From: Bacillus cereus group sp. RP43 | Lineage (GTDB): Bacteria > Bacillota > Bacilli > Bacillales > Bacillaceae_G | DNA: 64,000 nt | Assembly: GCF_040459645.1 (NCBI RefSeq) | Contig: NZ_JARVHQ010000001.1 | Coordinates: forward strand, 62,001-126,000 | Direction of reading: 5' to 3' | In this document: in pieces, positions 9,028 through 18,305 of the stretch | Position numbering within the stretch: the stretch's first letter is position 1 | Layout: every line of letters begins with the position of its first letter | Made by a program: the position numbers and the translations under genes | Notes under the pieces: generated by a model | What the model was told of the DNA's origin: nothing | What the model saw: only the letters and a program-made list of their open reading frames with translations | Database searches by the model: none

Positions 9028-9600
9028 ATGTCACCAAGGAAAGCAGTTAAGCAAGAACTAACAAGAGAAATGATTATGAATGTAGCAAGGGATTTATTTA
9101 TAGCACAAGGATATCAACATACTTCAATGCGCAAAATTGCAACGGAACTTGGATATAGTCATGGTTCGATCTATTATCATTTTAAAAATAAAGCAGAGCT
9201 ATTTTACGCAATGGCGGAACAAGATTTTCAGTTATTAAATAAAAAATTAGATGAAATATGTAATCAAAAATTATCGAGAGAAGAACAATTAAGAGCAGTT
9301 TTATTCGGTTTTATTGAATTCGGCCTACGAAATCAGAGTCACTACGAAATCATGTTTTTAATTAAAGATGATGAGTTAAAAGAGTGCTTGGCGGATAGTC
9401 CGAATGTTAGTTATGAAAAATTTGCGAGCGTCATCTCTTCTTTATGCGATGCAAAAATAAATGCGATGTTAATATGGTCTGTCTTTTTATCATTACATGG
9501 GTTTGTAGCACATTATTGCAGGAGTGGTCAAACGTTTGAAGAACTACAAGGTTTAGCTAAGGTGCATGTAGAGTTTATTTCAAAATCGCTTCTTATGTAA
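9028..9600 (+). CDS. TetR/AcrR family transcriptional regulator
   Basis: A 190-residue regulator with a canonical TetR DNA-binding region at residues about 27-50 (TSMRKIATELGYSHGSIYYHF) and a helical ligand-binding domain. A near-palindromic operator overlaps its transcription start, and the same sequence lies between it and the next gene, 58 bp downstream in the same direction. It therefore very likely represses both itself and the downstream oxidoreductase. The ribosome site before the ATG is weak (GTGAGGT). The inducing ligand cannot be seen. Confidence 0.85.
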   Translation: MSPRKAVKQELTREMIMNVARDLFIAQGYQHTSMRKIATELGYSHGSIYYHFKNKAELFYAMAEQDFQLLNKKLDEICNQKLSREEQLRAVLFGFIEFGLRNQSHYEIMFLIKDDELKECLADSPNVSYEKFASVISSLCDAKINAMLIWSVFLSLHGFVAHYCRSGQTFEELQGLAKVHVEFISKSLLM

Positions 9601-9619
9601 GTGATTTTCTTTTTACTAT

Positions 9620-9640
9620 TAATTGAACGGTGGTTAATTA
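9620..9640. promoter_or_regulatory. TetR operator, copy 2
   Basis: Same 21-bp motif as at 8988-9008 with a single A-to-G difference in the centre. It lies just before the SDR gene; a weak TACTAT (9614-9619) could be an internal -10. Confidence 0.65.
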
Positions 9641-9658
9641 ATTTAAGGGGGAATTGTA

Positions 9659-10597
9659 ATGAAAAAAGCTTTAGTACTAGGGGCATCTGGTTCAATGGGA
9701 TATGCCATCGTAAAAGAGTTATGTAACCGAGGAATTCACGTAGTCGCTTTTGCAAGGAATAAAGAGAAGTTAGATTTATTATTTTCTGATGAGGAAAATG
9801 TGGAAGTCGTAGCGGGAGATGTATTTATACAAGAGGATATAATGAGTGCTGCTAAAGATGTTGATGTTATATTTCACGCTGTAAATATTCCGTATTCGGA
9901 GTGGGAGAAGCAGCAAGCAAAGTTATTAACAAATATATTAGAGGTAACGAAATATTATGGTATCAAGTTAGGGATAGTCGATAATATTTATGCGTATGGA
10001 AAGCAGGGACGAGGGCTCGTAAAAGAAGATGCTGAAAAGAGACCACATACAAAAAAGGGGAAAATTCGTTTGCAGCTTGAAGAGATGGCAAAAGAAGCCA
10101 ATGTACAAATGTTTATTGCTCATTTCCCAGACTTTTACGGTCCCAAGGCAGAAAGTACACTTGTCCATCATACATTAAAGGGGGTACTTGGAAATAAAAT
10201 GTCTAGCTTTGTAGGAGATCAAAGGATTGCGCGCGAATATATTTTCACACCAGATGGTGCAAAAGCGATGGTTGAATTGGCATTACACGATAAAGCGTAT
10301 GGTCAAAATTGGAATATACCGGGATGTGGAGTAATTACAGGAGAAGAGATGATTCAACATATGAAAGAATTAGCGGGATATAAAAAATCGATAATAACGG
10401 TAAATAAGTGGGTCGTTAGGCTACTAGGATTATTTGATAAACAAATGAAAGAATTTGTGGAGATGTTATATTTAGTAGAAAAACCAGTTATATTAAGTGG
10501 TGAAAAATATGAAGAGTATATAGGAGAAATACCTAAAACACCTTATTATGAGGGGATAAGAGAAACTATTGAGTATATGGGTAAAATGAAACTTTAA
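9659..10597 (+). CDS. NAD-dependent epimerase/dehydratase family (extended SDR) protein
   Basis: A 312-residue cytoplasmic oxidoreductase with a Rossmann N-terminus. The dinucleotide-binding motif is GASGSMG (residues 8-14) and the catalytic Tyr-Lys pair is seen as YAYGK near residue 115-120. Length and layout fit atypical or extended short-chain dehydrogenases acting on nucleotide sugars or on small aldehydes and ketones; the substrate is not clear. It forms a two-gene unit with the preceding TetR gene, and an operator copy lies between them, so expression is probably induced by a small molecule that may also be the substrate. Confidence 0.8.
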   Translation: MKKALVLGASGSMGYAIVKELCNRGIHVVAFARNKEKLDLLFSDEENVEVVAGDVFIQEDIMSAAKDVDVIFHAVNIPYSEWEKQQAKLLTNILEVTKYYGIKLGIVDNIYAYGKQGRGLVKEDAEKRPHTKKGKIRLQLEEMAKEANVQMFIAHFPDFYGPKAESTLVHHTLKGVLGNKMSSFVGDQRIAREYIFTPDGAKAMVELALHDKAYGQNWNIPGCGVITGEEMIQHMKELAGYKKSIITVNKWVVRLLGLFDKQMKEFVEMLYLVEKPVILSGEKYEEYIGEIPKTPYYEGIRETIEYMGKMKL

Positions 10598-10633
10598 CTA
10601 ATTGGAATGCCTGCAAATAGTGGAGAATAATAT

Positions 10634-10672
10634 TAAAAAAAGTTACTTCTGTAAATAGAAGTAACTTTTTTA
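10634..10672. terminator. Bidirectional terminator
   Basis: AGTTACTTCT (10641-10650) pairs with AGAAGTAACT (10657-10666); an A-run precedes and a T-run follows. It separates the SDR gene from the convergent glycosyltransferase. Confidence 0.85.
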
Positions 10673-11611
10673 CTAAGCTTTTTGTTTTACTTTACTAACT
10701 TTTTTTTCTGCTACAATGAAATGTGGTCTACGCTTTGTTTCATAATAAATACGGCCGATGTATTCACCGATAACTCCTAGAAAAATGAGTTGAATACCAC
10801 CGATGAATAATATGGCAGAAATTAATGTAAAGTATCCTGGTACATCGACGCCGCTAACGGTAATTTGAATAAATGTAGTGATTACATATAAAACAGCTAA
10901 AAGTGTTGTTAATAATCCAAGGTATATAGATAATCGCAATGGTTTATTGTTAAACGAAATTACACCATCTATCCCGTAATTTAATAACTTAGAGAAAGTC
11001 CATTTACTTTCTCCGTCAGAACGTAATACATTTTCGTATTCAATAACTTGTTCTTTGAAACCAATCCAAGAAAATAACCCTTTTGAAAAACGATTGTATT
11101 CAGTTAGAGATAGTAATGAATCGACTGCACTTCTACTTAAAAGTCTAAAATCACCGATGCCATCTACTAGCTCAATATCAACGAATTTATTCATGACTTT
11201 ATAATATAAGCGAGAAACGAAAGAACGTACTGGTGAATCACCCGTCCTAGTTCGCTTTGCAATTACTTGATCATAGCCGTTATTATAGCCGTCTAACATA
11301 TCTTTTATTAGTTCGGGTGGATGTTGTAGATCAGCATCCATAATAACCACAGCGTCGCCTGTAGCGTACTTTAGACCGGCAAGCATAGCAGCTTCTTTTC
11401 CAAAATTCCTACTAAATGATATATAATGCACACTTGAGTCTGAATCGGCTAGGTCACGTAGAATTTCTAGTGTATTATCTTTACTTCCATCATTGACGAA
11501 AACAAATTCATAATCAGTAGTTAGTTTATGAATTTCAAGAGAAGTCTCTGAATAGAAAGCTCTGAGTACCTTCTCCTCATTATAACAAGGTACTACTATT
11601 GAAAGGGTCAT
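10673..11611 (-). CDS. Polyprenyl-phosphate glycosyltransferase, GT2 (CsbB/GtrB-like)
   Basis: A 312-residue membrane-anchored glycosyltransferase. The GT-A domain has the nucleotide-binding start SIVVPCYNEE, FVNDGSKD and the metal-binding MDADLQHP near residue 95. Two membrane helices at about 232-255 and 265-290 close the protein, as in CsbB, GtrB and YkoT. Such enzymes load a sugar onto undecaprenyl phosphate on the inner face of the membrane. The gene upstream in the same direction encodes a YfhO-family protein; the CsbB-YfhO pair of B. subtilis puts GlcNAc on lipoteichoic acid, so a similar outside-glycosylation job is likely here. The sugar and the acceptor polymer are inferred. Confidence 0.85.
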   Translation of the reverse strand: MTLSIVVPCYNEEKVLRAFYSETSLEIHKLTTDYEFVFVNDGSKDNTLEILRDLADSDSSVHYISFSRNFGKEAAMLAGLKYATGDAVVIMDADLQHPPELIKDMLDGYNNGYDQVIAKRTRTGDSPVRSFVSRLYYKVMNKFVDIELVDGIGDFRLLSRSAVDSLLSLTEYNRFSKGLFSWIGFKEQVIEYENVLRSDGESKWTFSKLLNYGIDGVISFNNKPLRLSIYLGLLTTLLAVLYVITTFIQITVSGVDVPGYFTLISAILFIGGIQLIFLGVIGEYIGRIYYETKRRPHFIVAEKKVSKVKQKA

Positions 11612-11695
11612 GTTAGGACCTCCTTAGGTGTAATTTTAAACTGGGCATGAAGTAAAAGTTCAAGCAATTATCTTCAACTTTTACTTCACTTTATT

Positions 11696-14395
11696 TTAAT
11701 AACTTTTTTTAAAACGACTTTTAAATTTTTTATATCGATCCTTATCTCCAAGAACTAGAAGCGAGATACAAATGATAAATGAAATGATAGAAATAACGAG
11801 ACCCATTTTGAAATAAGGTGTGACGTATTTCATTTCAACTACATGCTGCCCTTTTGAAATAGGAACACCAATAAAGGAAGAATTAGCCTTCGTAAACTCA
11901 GTTTCTTTACCGTCAACCTGTATTGACCATCCTTTACTATACGGTACAGATAAATATAGTAATCCATCTTTAGTAGAATTAATATTACCTTTTAAGTAGT
12001 TACCTTTATAGTAAATATTTTGTAGGCTATTTTCTTTTAAAGTATTCACTTTTTTCGGGACAGTCTGATAGTTGGTACTGTTGACTTGTAAGTCTTTCAA
12101 CTCGTATTGACCAGGAGTAGGGATAGAAATGATTAGCTCAGTTGGCTTCGCATCTTTACCTAAATTGTAAACAAATCTTTCTAACGGGTAAGCATAAGCT
12201 CCATCTTCATTACCTTTTATCATAGATTTGTCATTCACAGTAACCCCAAATGATTCCTTATTTATATTTCTAATTTTAATTTCAACAAGGAGATCACCTA
12301 ACATATCGGTATTATCAACAGGTACTATTATACGCCCATTTTCATGAACAGTGAGTATATCTTTCTCTTTATCTATATTTTCCCACTTAATTTTATTTGA
12401 ATTAATCTTAATTTGTTTTGAATCTAGCTGTTTTGTATTAAATTGTTTTAACGGAAGACTTCCAACATTATCTACAACTACAGCATCTAATAAAAGTTGA
12501 TCTCTCTCGGCGAAATTAAGTTTTGAAAATTCTTCATCACTTATTCCAGCTTCGTATACATAGCCTAATGGTAGTGCAAATTCGTTTTTGTAAATGTTGT
12601 AAGGGCCTACTTGTTGTAAATATTTATAACCATACGGAATATCAGTTTTATTAGCACCTTCACTTAATACATAATATTTTACCCCTAGCATGTTCTCAAG
12701 GAATAGTCGTTTATCTAACTGGAAGAACATAGATGGACTATCATATCCCTGGAAAACATTGTACTTATTTTTCATAAAGTCATGAACATCACGATTGACT
12801 AAGCTTTGATAAGTACTTGTACCATGATAACCTTGCAGCATCGGTGTATTCTTATAATTATTGTTTGGATTGATAATTCGATAAAAATCTTTATCTTGAT
12901 TTTGTATATAACGAATTGCGTCAATTTCATCCTTATTATCGAGACCTGGACCATGTAATGATTCTTTTGTTGCGCCTGCTTGATTAAAGTGTTTACTAAG
13001 AGCTGTATCTGAATAGATGTAATTAATACATATTACATTGACCAGTACATTTAATATAATGAAAGATTGTAAGACTGCTTTTGATAAATAGCGCCATAGT
13101 AATATTGTAATAATAGATAAAACAGTAGTACCAATTAAAATTTTATCAATCGTTTCTAGTGGTTGTTCGTTTATATTTACTTTTCTATAGAATGCGTAAA
13201 TAAATAGTGCTGTTGCTAGCAAAGGACCTATTAAAGAGTTGACCTTCTTTTTGTTAAGTAGCATCCAATCTAAAATGTAGGCGGCGGTTTGCGCAACTAC
13301 AAATACAAATAAGTAAAACCATCTGTATTGCATAGCAGAAAAGCCATTAAATACGGAATACGTATATGGAAGCATATATAGAACTAACATAAACCCAGTA
13401 AAGAGTAACTTATTTGTGACAAGTTTATTGCGTATTAGAAGCGCACTAGTAACAAGGAAGAGAATGAAAACTGGGAATGCGAGCTGATAATCCTCTGTAT
13501 TATTAATGAAAAAGATACTTTCCATTAAGTTTTTATAAAACGTATCTTCAAAAAATAATGGAATAGTAAATTTTGTAGCTAGTCGATCTGAACTAAATAC
13601 ACCATTTACAGATGGTATAAAGCAAACAGCGGCTAAACCTAGTGATAAAGAATATAGGAAAGCAATTCTAATATAATAAGTTATAAATGTTTTAATTGTT
13701 TTGTTCTGCTGTGTAGCGAAATATTGGAAAAAGGCATAAATATAGATGAAAATACTAGTAATGAAGGCGAAATAGAAATTTGATGCAAGCATAAGTGCTG
13801 TTGCAAACAGGAATAATCCCTTTTTTCGCTCTAAAATATATTTATCTAATCCCCATATTACTAAAGGTAAAAACACTATAGCATCTGCCATGAAATCCCA
13901 TAATAAAGAATGGCGAATAAAAGTCACACATCCTCCATATATAATGGCAGAAATGAAAGAGGAAAAAACAGTTTTATTATGATAACGTAAAGAACCATAC
14001 ATGAATAACATCGCTAATGTACTTTTTAAAATACTCATATATAGCTTCATCTCAAATATTTGGTCAAAATTTAGTTTAGGAAGTAGAAGCGTAAGCCAGA
14101 AAAATGGTGCTGTACTATAGTAATAACTAAATTCTCCGAATAAATCTCCACCTAAGCCATAATCCCAAGACCAAAATAAATTCCCATCTTTAAACGCATG
14201 TTGTAAAAGGAATGTAAAAAAGCTGAATTGTGATAATGCATCTCCCGTACTAGAAAATACACTGTCTGATTTTAAGAAAAAGTAATGAAAAGCAAATGCA
14301 CATATTATTAATAATGGAATGATAATAAGTGTGCTTTTAGTAAAAAAGGTTCTTTTATTTACTTCTGAAGTCATTAAATGAATAAGCCTCCTCAA
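11696..14395 (-). CDS. YfhO family membrane glycosyltransferase
   Basis: An 899-residue polytopic membrane protein. The first half has about 12 hydrophobic helices. A large extracytoplasmic part follows at about residues 440-850, and a last helix near the C-terminus (about 860-885) is followed by a Lys/Arg-rich tail. YfhO proteins have a GT-C-like fold and transfer a sugar from an undecaprenyl-phosphate carrier to a surface polymer outside the cell. The gene downstream (84 bp) is the matching carrier-loading GT2 enzyme, so the two very likely work together. GGAGG lies before the start ATG. Confidence 0.8.
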   Translation of the reverse strand: MRRLIHLMTSEVNKRTFFTKSTLIIIPLLIICAFAFHYFFLKSDSVFSSTGDALSQFSFFTFLLQHAFKDGNLFWSWDYGLGGDLFGEFSYYYSTAPFFWLTLLLPKLNFDQIFEMKLYMSILKSTLAMLFMYGSLRYHNKTVFSSFISAIIYGGCVTFIRHSLLWDFMADAIVFLPLVIWGLDKYILERKKGLFLFATALMLASNFYFAFITSIFIYIYAFFQYFATQQNKTIKTFITYYIRIAFLYSLSLGLAAVCFIPSVNGVFSSDRLATKFTIPLFFEDTFYKNLMESIFFINNTEDYQLAFPVFILFLVTSALLIRNKLVTNKLLFTGFMLVLYMLPYTYSVFNGFSAMQYRWFYLFVFVVAQTAAYILDWMLLNKKKVNSLIGPLLATALFIYAFYRKVNINEQPLETIDKILIGTTVLSIITILLWRYLSKAVLQSFIILNVLVNVICINYIYSDTALSKHFNQAGATKESLHGPGLDNKDEIDAIRYIQNQDKDFYRIINPNNNYKNTPMLQGYHGTSTYQSLVNRDVHDFMKNKYNVFQGYDSPSMFFQLDKRLFLENMLGVKYYVLSEGANKTDIPYGYKYLQQVGPYNIYKNEFALPLGYVYEAGISDEEFSKLNFAERDQLLLDAVVVDNVGSLPLKQFNTKQLDSKQIKINSNKIKWENIDKEKDILTVHENGRIIVPVDNTDMLGDLLVEIKIRNINKESFGVTVNDKSMIKGNEDGAYAYPLERFVYNLGKDAKPTELIISIPTPGQYELKDLQVNSTNYQTVPKKVNTLKENSLQNIYYKGNYLKGNINSTKDGLLYLSVPYSKGWSIQVDGKETEFTKANSSFIGVPISKGQHVVEMKYVTPYFKMGLVISIISFIICISLLVLGDKDRYKKFKSRFKKSY

Positions 14396-14548
14396 TACAA
14401 TTATTAAGATTTAAGCCACATTCTCCATATTTAGATATTGTTTTATAATGAAGAAAAACTATGGATGAATCGACGATTTTTAATGGTAGTAATAAAGTGT
14501 TCAGTTGTATAATTTATGGTGAAATTAGGGTGTAACGAGTTAATGTTT

Positions 14549-14644
14549 TTATAGAAGATTAACTGCGAATTGCTTTAATACTAGGTGTTGTACATCTAGG
14601 GCTGTTCGTTTCCAAGTATAATCATTCCAGAAAGGCAAGTCAAT
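14549..14644 (-). pseudogene. Remnant: C-terminus of a GT4-like glycosyltransferase
   Basis: In an otherwise empty 336-bp gap a 31-codon minus-strand frame reads DLPFWNDYTWKRTALDVQ and then HLVLKQFAVNLL before a stop. It has no start, and an in-frame stop lies just before it. The pattern of an aromatic-rich W-x-x-x-A segment followed by a short helix at the very end is what C-termini of family 1/4 glycosyltransferases look like. The position, among surface-polysaccharide genes, fits a deleted gene of which only the tail remains. Short length makes chance possible. Confidence 0.35.
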
Positions 14645-14695
14645 TTAAGATATAGATTGAAAACAGGGCTCATTCTAAGTGAAGAAGATAAAATA

Positions 14696-14724
14696 AAAAC
14701 TTCAAATTTAATTTGAAGTTTTTA
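14696..14724 (-). terminator. Terminator of the flippase gene
   Basis: Perfect 13-nt arms (14696-14708 and 14712-14724) around loop TTA, flanked by A/T runs, 7 bp after the flippase stop codon. Confidence 0.8.
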
Positions 14725-14731
14725 TTTTTAT

Positions 14732-16147
14732 TTATTTTCTAGCTAGCTTTTTATTTATAAATCCTAAAATTAACCCGCGTATTTGAGGGTCAATGGCAAG
14801 ACCGATAATACCGTACAATATACCAGTAAATGTTAAAGCTAGTAGTGGCGGTAAGTTAATTAATACCGTGCGGTATATTGCGTAACTGATTATAAATGCT
14901 AGTGCATTGAATATTATTCCTTTGAATAGTAATGAAAAACCTTTACGAACGAATAAAGTAAATCCGATTAATAATGTAATCTCGGTAATAATCGCAGCTG
15001 CCGCAGCTCCCATCATTCCAAATTGGCTACCTAATGCGATGTAACTTACGATAGCGACAGCTAGTCCAATTCCCATCGTTGTCGCGCGCTTCCACTGTTG
15101 ACCAATTGTCGTTAAATTATCAGCAAGTGGGTAGTTGATAGATTGTAAAATGACCATAAAGGCTAAAATTGCAAGAGCGTCACCAGCTGGTGCATACTCT
15201 TCGCCTAATAAAGTAACAATCCAAAAGCTTGGATCAGCGATAAATGGGATAGAAATTCCCATTCCTAAGAAAGACATAAGCTTTAATTCAAACAGAGATA
15301 GTTTTCTATGTTCATCAATATTCTTCTCATTTCCAAAAGCAAATAACTTTGGATAAAAGGCTGCTGCAATTACACCGGGTATTTGATAAAGTACAGCGGG
15401 TATTTTCGATGCAGCTCCAAAGAATCCAACTTGCTCATATGTCGAAACTTTTTCTAATATAATGGGGCCTAACTGCGGTAAAAGCATAATGATGATCCCA
15501 TTTATTGTGAAAATAAGCAGTTGATCTAAAATACCTTTGTCCCAGCCTTTATGAACTGTTGTATGGCGAATTACCATTATAAAGGCGATGACTCCTGTTA
15601 CAAGACTAGATATCCCGTACATGGCAGCGACCATCATAAGTGACCATTTAAATGACATTCCTAGTAGAAGAGCAGCTGCGGCTGTGACACCTTGTATTAC
15701 AGAAATGATCGCTGTAAATTGCATACGTTCTGTTACTTGGAAGTAAGCCATTCCAACACCTTGTAAAGTTGCTCCAAACATTGTCGGTAGTACAACCCAA
15801 TATACCATTGCACGTAAGTAAGCATCAGTATAGAAGAACTGAGCGAAAATAGCGAAGAGCACAGAAATTACGATGGCTAATACTAAACGAATGCGTAAAT
15901 AACTGCTGATTAGTACACTAATGTTAGCATCACTTCTCGTTCCTTCACGCATAAATGTATGCGTCAAACCTGCATCTGTAAAATAACAAATAACAGCGGA
16001 AACTGCTAATGCAGTTGTAAACATACCATACTCACCTGGTGAAACGTACCTTGCAAAGAAAATTGTTGCGATAGCAAGCACAAATCGAACAGTAATATTT
16101 CCTACAAAGAGGTAGGAAGCGTTTTTAAGGATTTTATTTGTTTTCAT
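14732..16147 (-). CDS. Oligosaccharide flippase family protein (Wzx/MOP superfamily)
   Basis: A 471-residue protein made of about 12-14 hydrophobic helices with short loops, starting NASYLFVGNITVRFVLAIA, the usual opening of polysaccharide flippases. It is expected to move a lipid-linked oligosaccharide from the inner to the outer face of the membrane. It is followed downstream by a terminator. The GT2 gene 92 bp upstream runs in the same direction and could be cotranscribed. The polymer it serves is not visible; other surface-polysaccharide enzymes lie on both sides. Confidence 0.85.
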   Translation of the reverse strand: MKTNKILKNASYLFVGNITVRFVLAIATIFFARYVSPGEYGMFTTALAVSAVICYFTDAGLTHTFMREGTRSDANISVLISSYLRIRLVLAIVISVLFAIFAQFFYTDAYLRAMVYWVVLPTMFGATLQGVGMAYFQVTERMQFTAIISVIQGVTAAAALLLGMSFKWSLMMVAAMYGISSLVTGVIAFIMVIRHTTVHKGWDKGILDQLLIFTINGIIIMLLPQLGPIILEKVSTYEQVGFFGAASKIPAVLYQIPGVIAAAFYPKLFAFGNEKNIDEHRKLSLFELKLMSFLGMGISIPFIADPSFWIVTLLGEEYAPAGDALAILAFMVILQSINYPLADNLTTIGQQWKRATTMGIGLAVAIVSYIALGSQFGMMGAAAAAIITEITLLIGFTLFVRKGFSLLFKGIIFNALAFIISYAIYRTVLINLPPLLALTFTGILYGIIGLAIDPQIRGLILGFINKKLARK

Positions 16148-16239
16148 GGAAAAAGACCTTTCTATTCTTCAGGACGTACTTTGTCCTATTTGTAAATTTG
16201 ATTTGTTTACGGAAAGAATGTTTAGAAGCTTATTTTTAT

Positions 16240-17220
16240 TTAAGAAAACATAAATTTGATTCGTACAAACCAAAGCATTGCGTATAACTTCTTGCTTCGT
16301 TTTCCATTTTTTGAATAAATTTTGCGACAATATTTCTTTATATCGCTTTTGATTAGTTGAACTTGTGATTTATCTAATTTAGAGTTGCCCTTAATGTATA
16401 TACAAGCGTTATTAATAACCGTATATGGGAATAGGTAAGTTTCAAGGATTTCAATAAGTTCGGTAGAATCATTCACGATTAAGTCTTTTGACTTATTATG
16501 AACCCAATCTTTCATTCGATTAAATATTTCTAATTCTTTTTCTGTTTTTAACTCATAATCTTTATACTTTGAAGAAAGATTTCCTTCTGATAAAATTCGG
16601 TAATATGTCAAATATTCATCCACATAGCATACGTTTGTTACACTCATTAATTTAAATAGAAATTCTAAATCTTCTCCCCAGCTACATCCTGGTGTGAAAC
16701 GAATGTTATGATCCATCACGACAGATCTTTTAAAAATCCAAGTACTCGTTTGCGCAACAACTTGATGCGTTAAGAAAGCTTTTGTCATATCACCTTTAAT
16801 AAAGTTTGTCGTGTGTTCAACTTTTTCACCAGTCTCTTCATAAAAGTTCATATAGCCGCAATAGCAAGCATTCATGTTGTTTTTATGCATGCTTTTAACC
16901 TGTTTTTCGATTTTTGTTGGATGCCATAAATCATCACTATCAAGAAAAGCAACATATTCTCCGCTAGCATTTTCAATTCCTGTATTACGAGCAACAGAAA
17001 CGCCTTGATTTTCTTGAGGAACGTATTTTATTTGTCCTGGATATTTTTGCTCAAGATTTTTTACGATAGAAGATGATTGATCTTTACTCCCATCATCTAC
17101 AATTACAATTTCAATATGTTTATATGTTTGATTTAGTATCGATTCCATCGTTTCTTCAATATATTTTTCCGCATTATACAGCGGGATAACAACTGAAACG
17201 ATTTGTTTTTGTTCCATCAT
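16240..17220 (-). CDS. Glycosyltransferase family 2
   Basis: A 326-residue cytoplasmic GT-A enzyme. The N-terminus shows VSVVIPLYNAEKYIEETM, then VDDGSKDQS, the QENQGVSVARNTGIE segment and the metal-binding AFLDSDDLW near residue 93. The C-terminal 100 residues are charged, and I see no membrane helix. It would transfer a sugar from a nucleotide sugar to a growing oligosaccharide. It lies upstream of the flippase gene in the same direction, so it may build the repeat unit that the flippase exports. The ATG at 17220 is followed by a second ATG at 17217; AGGAG lies 12-15 bases before, so either may be used. Confidence 0.8.
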   Translation of the reverse strand: MMEQKQIVSVVIPLYNAEKYIEETMESILNQTYKHIEIVIVDDGSKDQSSSIVKNLEQKYPGQIKYVPQENQGVSVARNTGIENASGEYVAFLDSDDLWHPTKIEKQVKSMHKNNMNACYCGYMNFYEETGEKVEHTTNFIKGDMTKAFLTHQVVAQTSTWIFKRSVVMDHNIRFTPGCSWGEDLEFLFKLMSVTNVCYVDEYLTYYRILSEGNLSSKYKDYELKTEKELEIFNRMKDWVHNKSKDLIVNDSTELIEILETYLFPYTVINNACIYIKGNSKLDKSQVQLIKSDIKKYCRKIYSKNGKRSKKLYAMLWFVRIKFMFS

Positions 17221-17385
17221 ATAATTTTTATCTCCTCAAATTTTTTATGTTTCACACTATATATAGGCCTTTTCAAAGGAAGAAGATTACAAGAACATCT
17301 GTATAAGTTTACCGCATATAAACTTTGTAAATCAACTCTATGTATTTTATATGAAAAGCGTGTAAACAAATGCTTCATATAAAAA

Positions 17386-17416
17386 ACCTTCCTTTTTGAT
17401 TAGAAAAAAGGAAGGT
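17386..17416 (-). terminator. Terminator of the thioesterase gene
   Basis: ACCTTCCTTTTT (17386-17397) pairs with AAAAAGGAAGGT (17405-17416); a T-run follows on the minus strand. Confidence 0.8.
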
Positions 17417-17426
17417 AAATCAGTTA

Positions 17427-17939
17427 TTAAATACTCCAAGGTTTATTCAAAGTTAACACTTCAGCCATTTCTTTACTTTTCAAACGTCCTTTTTTCCTAT
17501 TTTCTGCACGCTCTGAACCAGTTGTATGTAGCCAATGCTCTTCCTCTGTTTCAGGAATTACTTGTGGTACAGATGAAGGTTTTCCGTCTTTTAATGCGAC
17601 AAATGTAATGAAACATGTTGCGGCCATCCTACGCTCACCTGCTAGTAGATCCTCTGCAATTACTTTTACGAAAACTTCCATTGAAGATTTTCCTGTATAA
17701 CATACGAATGCTTCATAACAAACAGAATCTGCTTGGTGAATGGGAGTTAAAAAATCAACGGAATCGATAGATGCTGTTACGCAATGTTTGCGGCTATGTC
17801 TTGCAGCTGCAATTGAGGCGATACTATCAATTTCGGCTAATAATTTCCCTCCGAAAAGTGTTTGGTGATTATTTAAATCGTTAGGAAAAACACGTGTTGT
17901 TTTAATTGCTTTTGATTCTCGCATGAATTTCTTTTCCAT
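17427..17939 (-). CDS. Acyl-CoA thioesterase, hotdog fold (YkhA-like)
   Basis: A 170-residue hotdog-fold enzyme expected to hydrolyse acyl-CoA to free acid and CoA in the cytoplasm. The N-terminal helix region carries FPNDLNNHQTLFGGKLLAEID, in which N-H-x-x-x-GG-x-x-x-x-x-x-D is the typical acyl-CoA thioesterase signature. The sheet region TASIDSVDFLTPIHQADSV follows. Length agrees with YkhA of B. subtilis. It has its own terminator, and a bcr1-type repeat lies 96 bp upstream of its start. GGGGATG near the ATG serves as ribosome site. The physiological substrate is unknown. Confidence 0.85.
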   Translation of the reverse strand: MEKKFMRESKAIKTTRVFPNDLNNHQTLFGGKLLAEIDSIASIAAARHSRKHCVTASIDSVDFLTPIHQADSVCYEAFVCYTGKSSMEVFVKVIAEDLLAGERRMAATCFITFVALKDGKPSSVPQVIPETEEEHWLHTTGSERAENRKKGRLKSKEMAEVLTLNKPWSI

Positions 17940-18035
17940 ATATTCATCCCCTATTTTCTGTTTTCAATCAGAGTGACATGTGTAAGTGGAGTACTCATAT
18001 TAGATATTTAATGAAGTAAAGTGTTCCAAAAGAGG

Positions 18036-18109
18036 ATTATCCCGCTATTTGCGGGCTAATAGTCAGTGGAGGATGAACAATCCCCCTGCGGATTAAAGTT
18101 TCACTTTAT
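18036..18109 (+). repeat. Short (74-bp) bcr1-type repeat
   Basis: Starts ATTATCCCGC and ends AAAGTTTCACTTTAT, the same ends as the 159-bp element at 53470-53628 but without its central 85 bp. The 5-bp ends ATTAT/TTTAT resemble a slightly changed TTTAT target duplication. It lies between two divergent genes. Confidence 0.75.
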
Positions 18110-18305
18110 TGAAATTTCTGTATTTGTATTCATGTAACTGAAAGAAAATTTATCTTATATAAAATGTAGTGTAAAAGAGGATTCGCTTACATTGCAAGTG
18201 AAAAAGTAATGACTATGTATTTGTCATAGAAATTCCCTATTAACCTTGTGCCTATTCATGATAGAATCGTTTTGTTATGAATGGAAATAGAGGTGCAATG
18301 GACAT

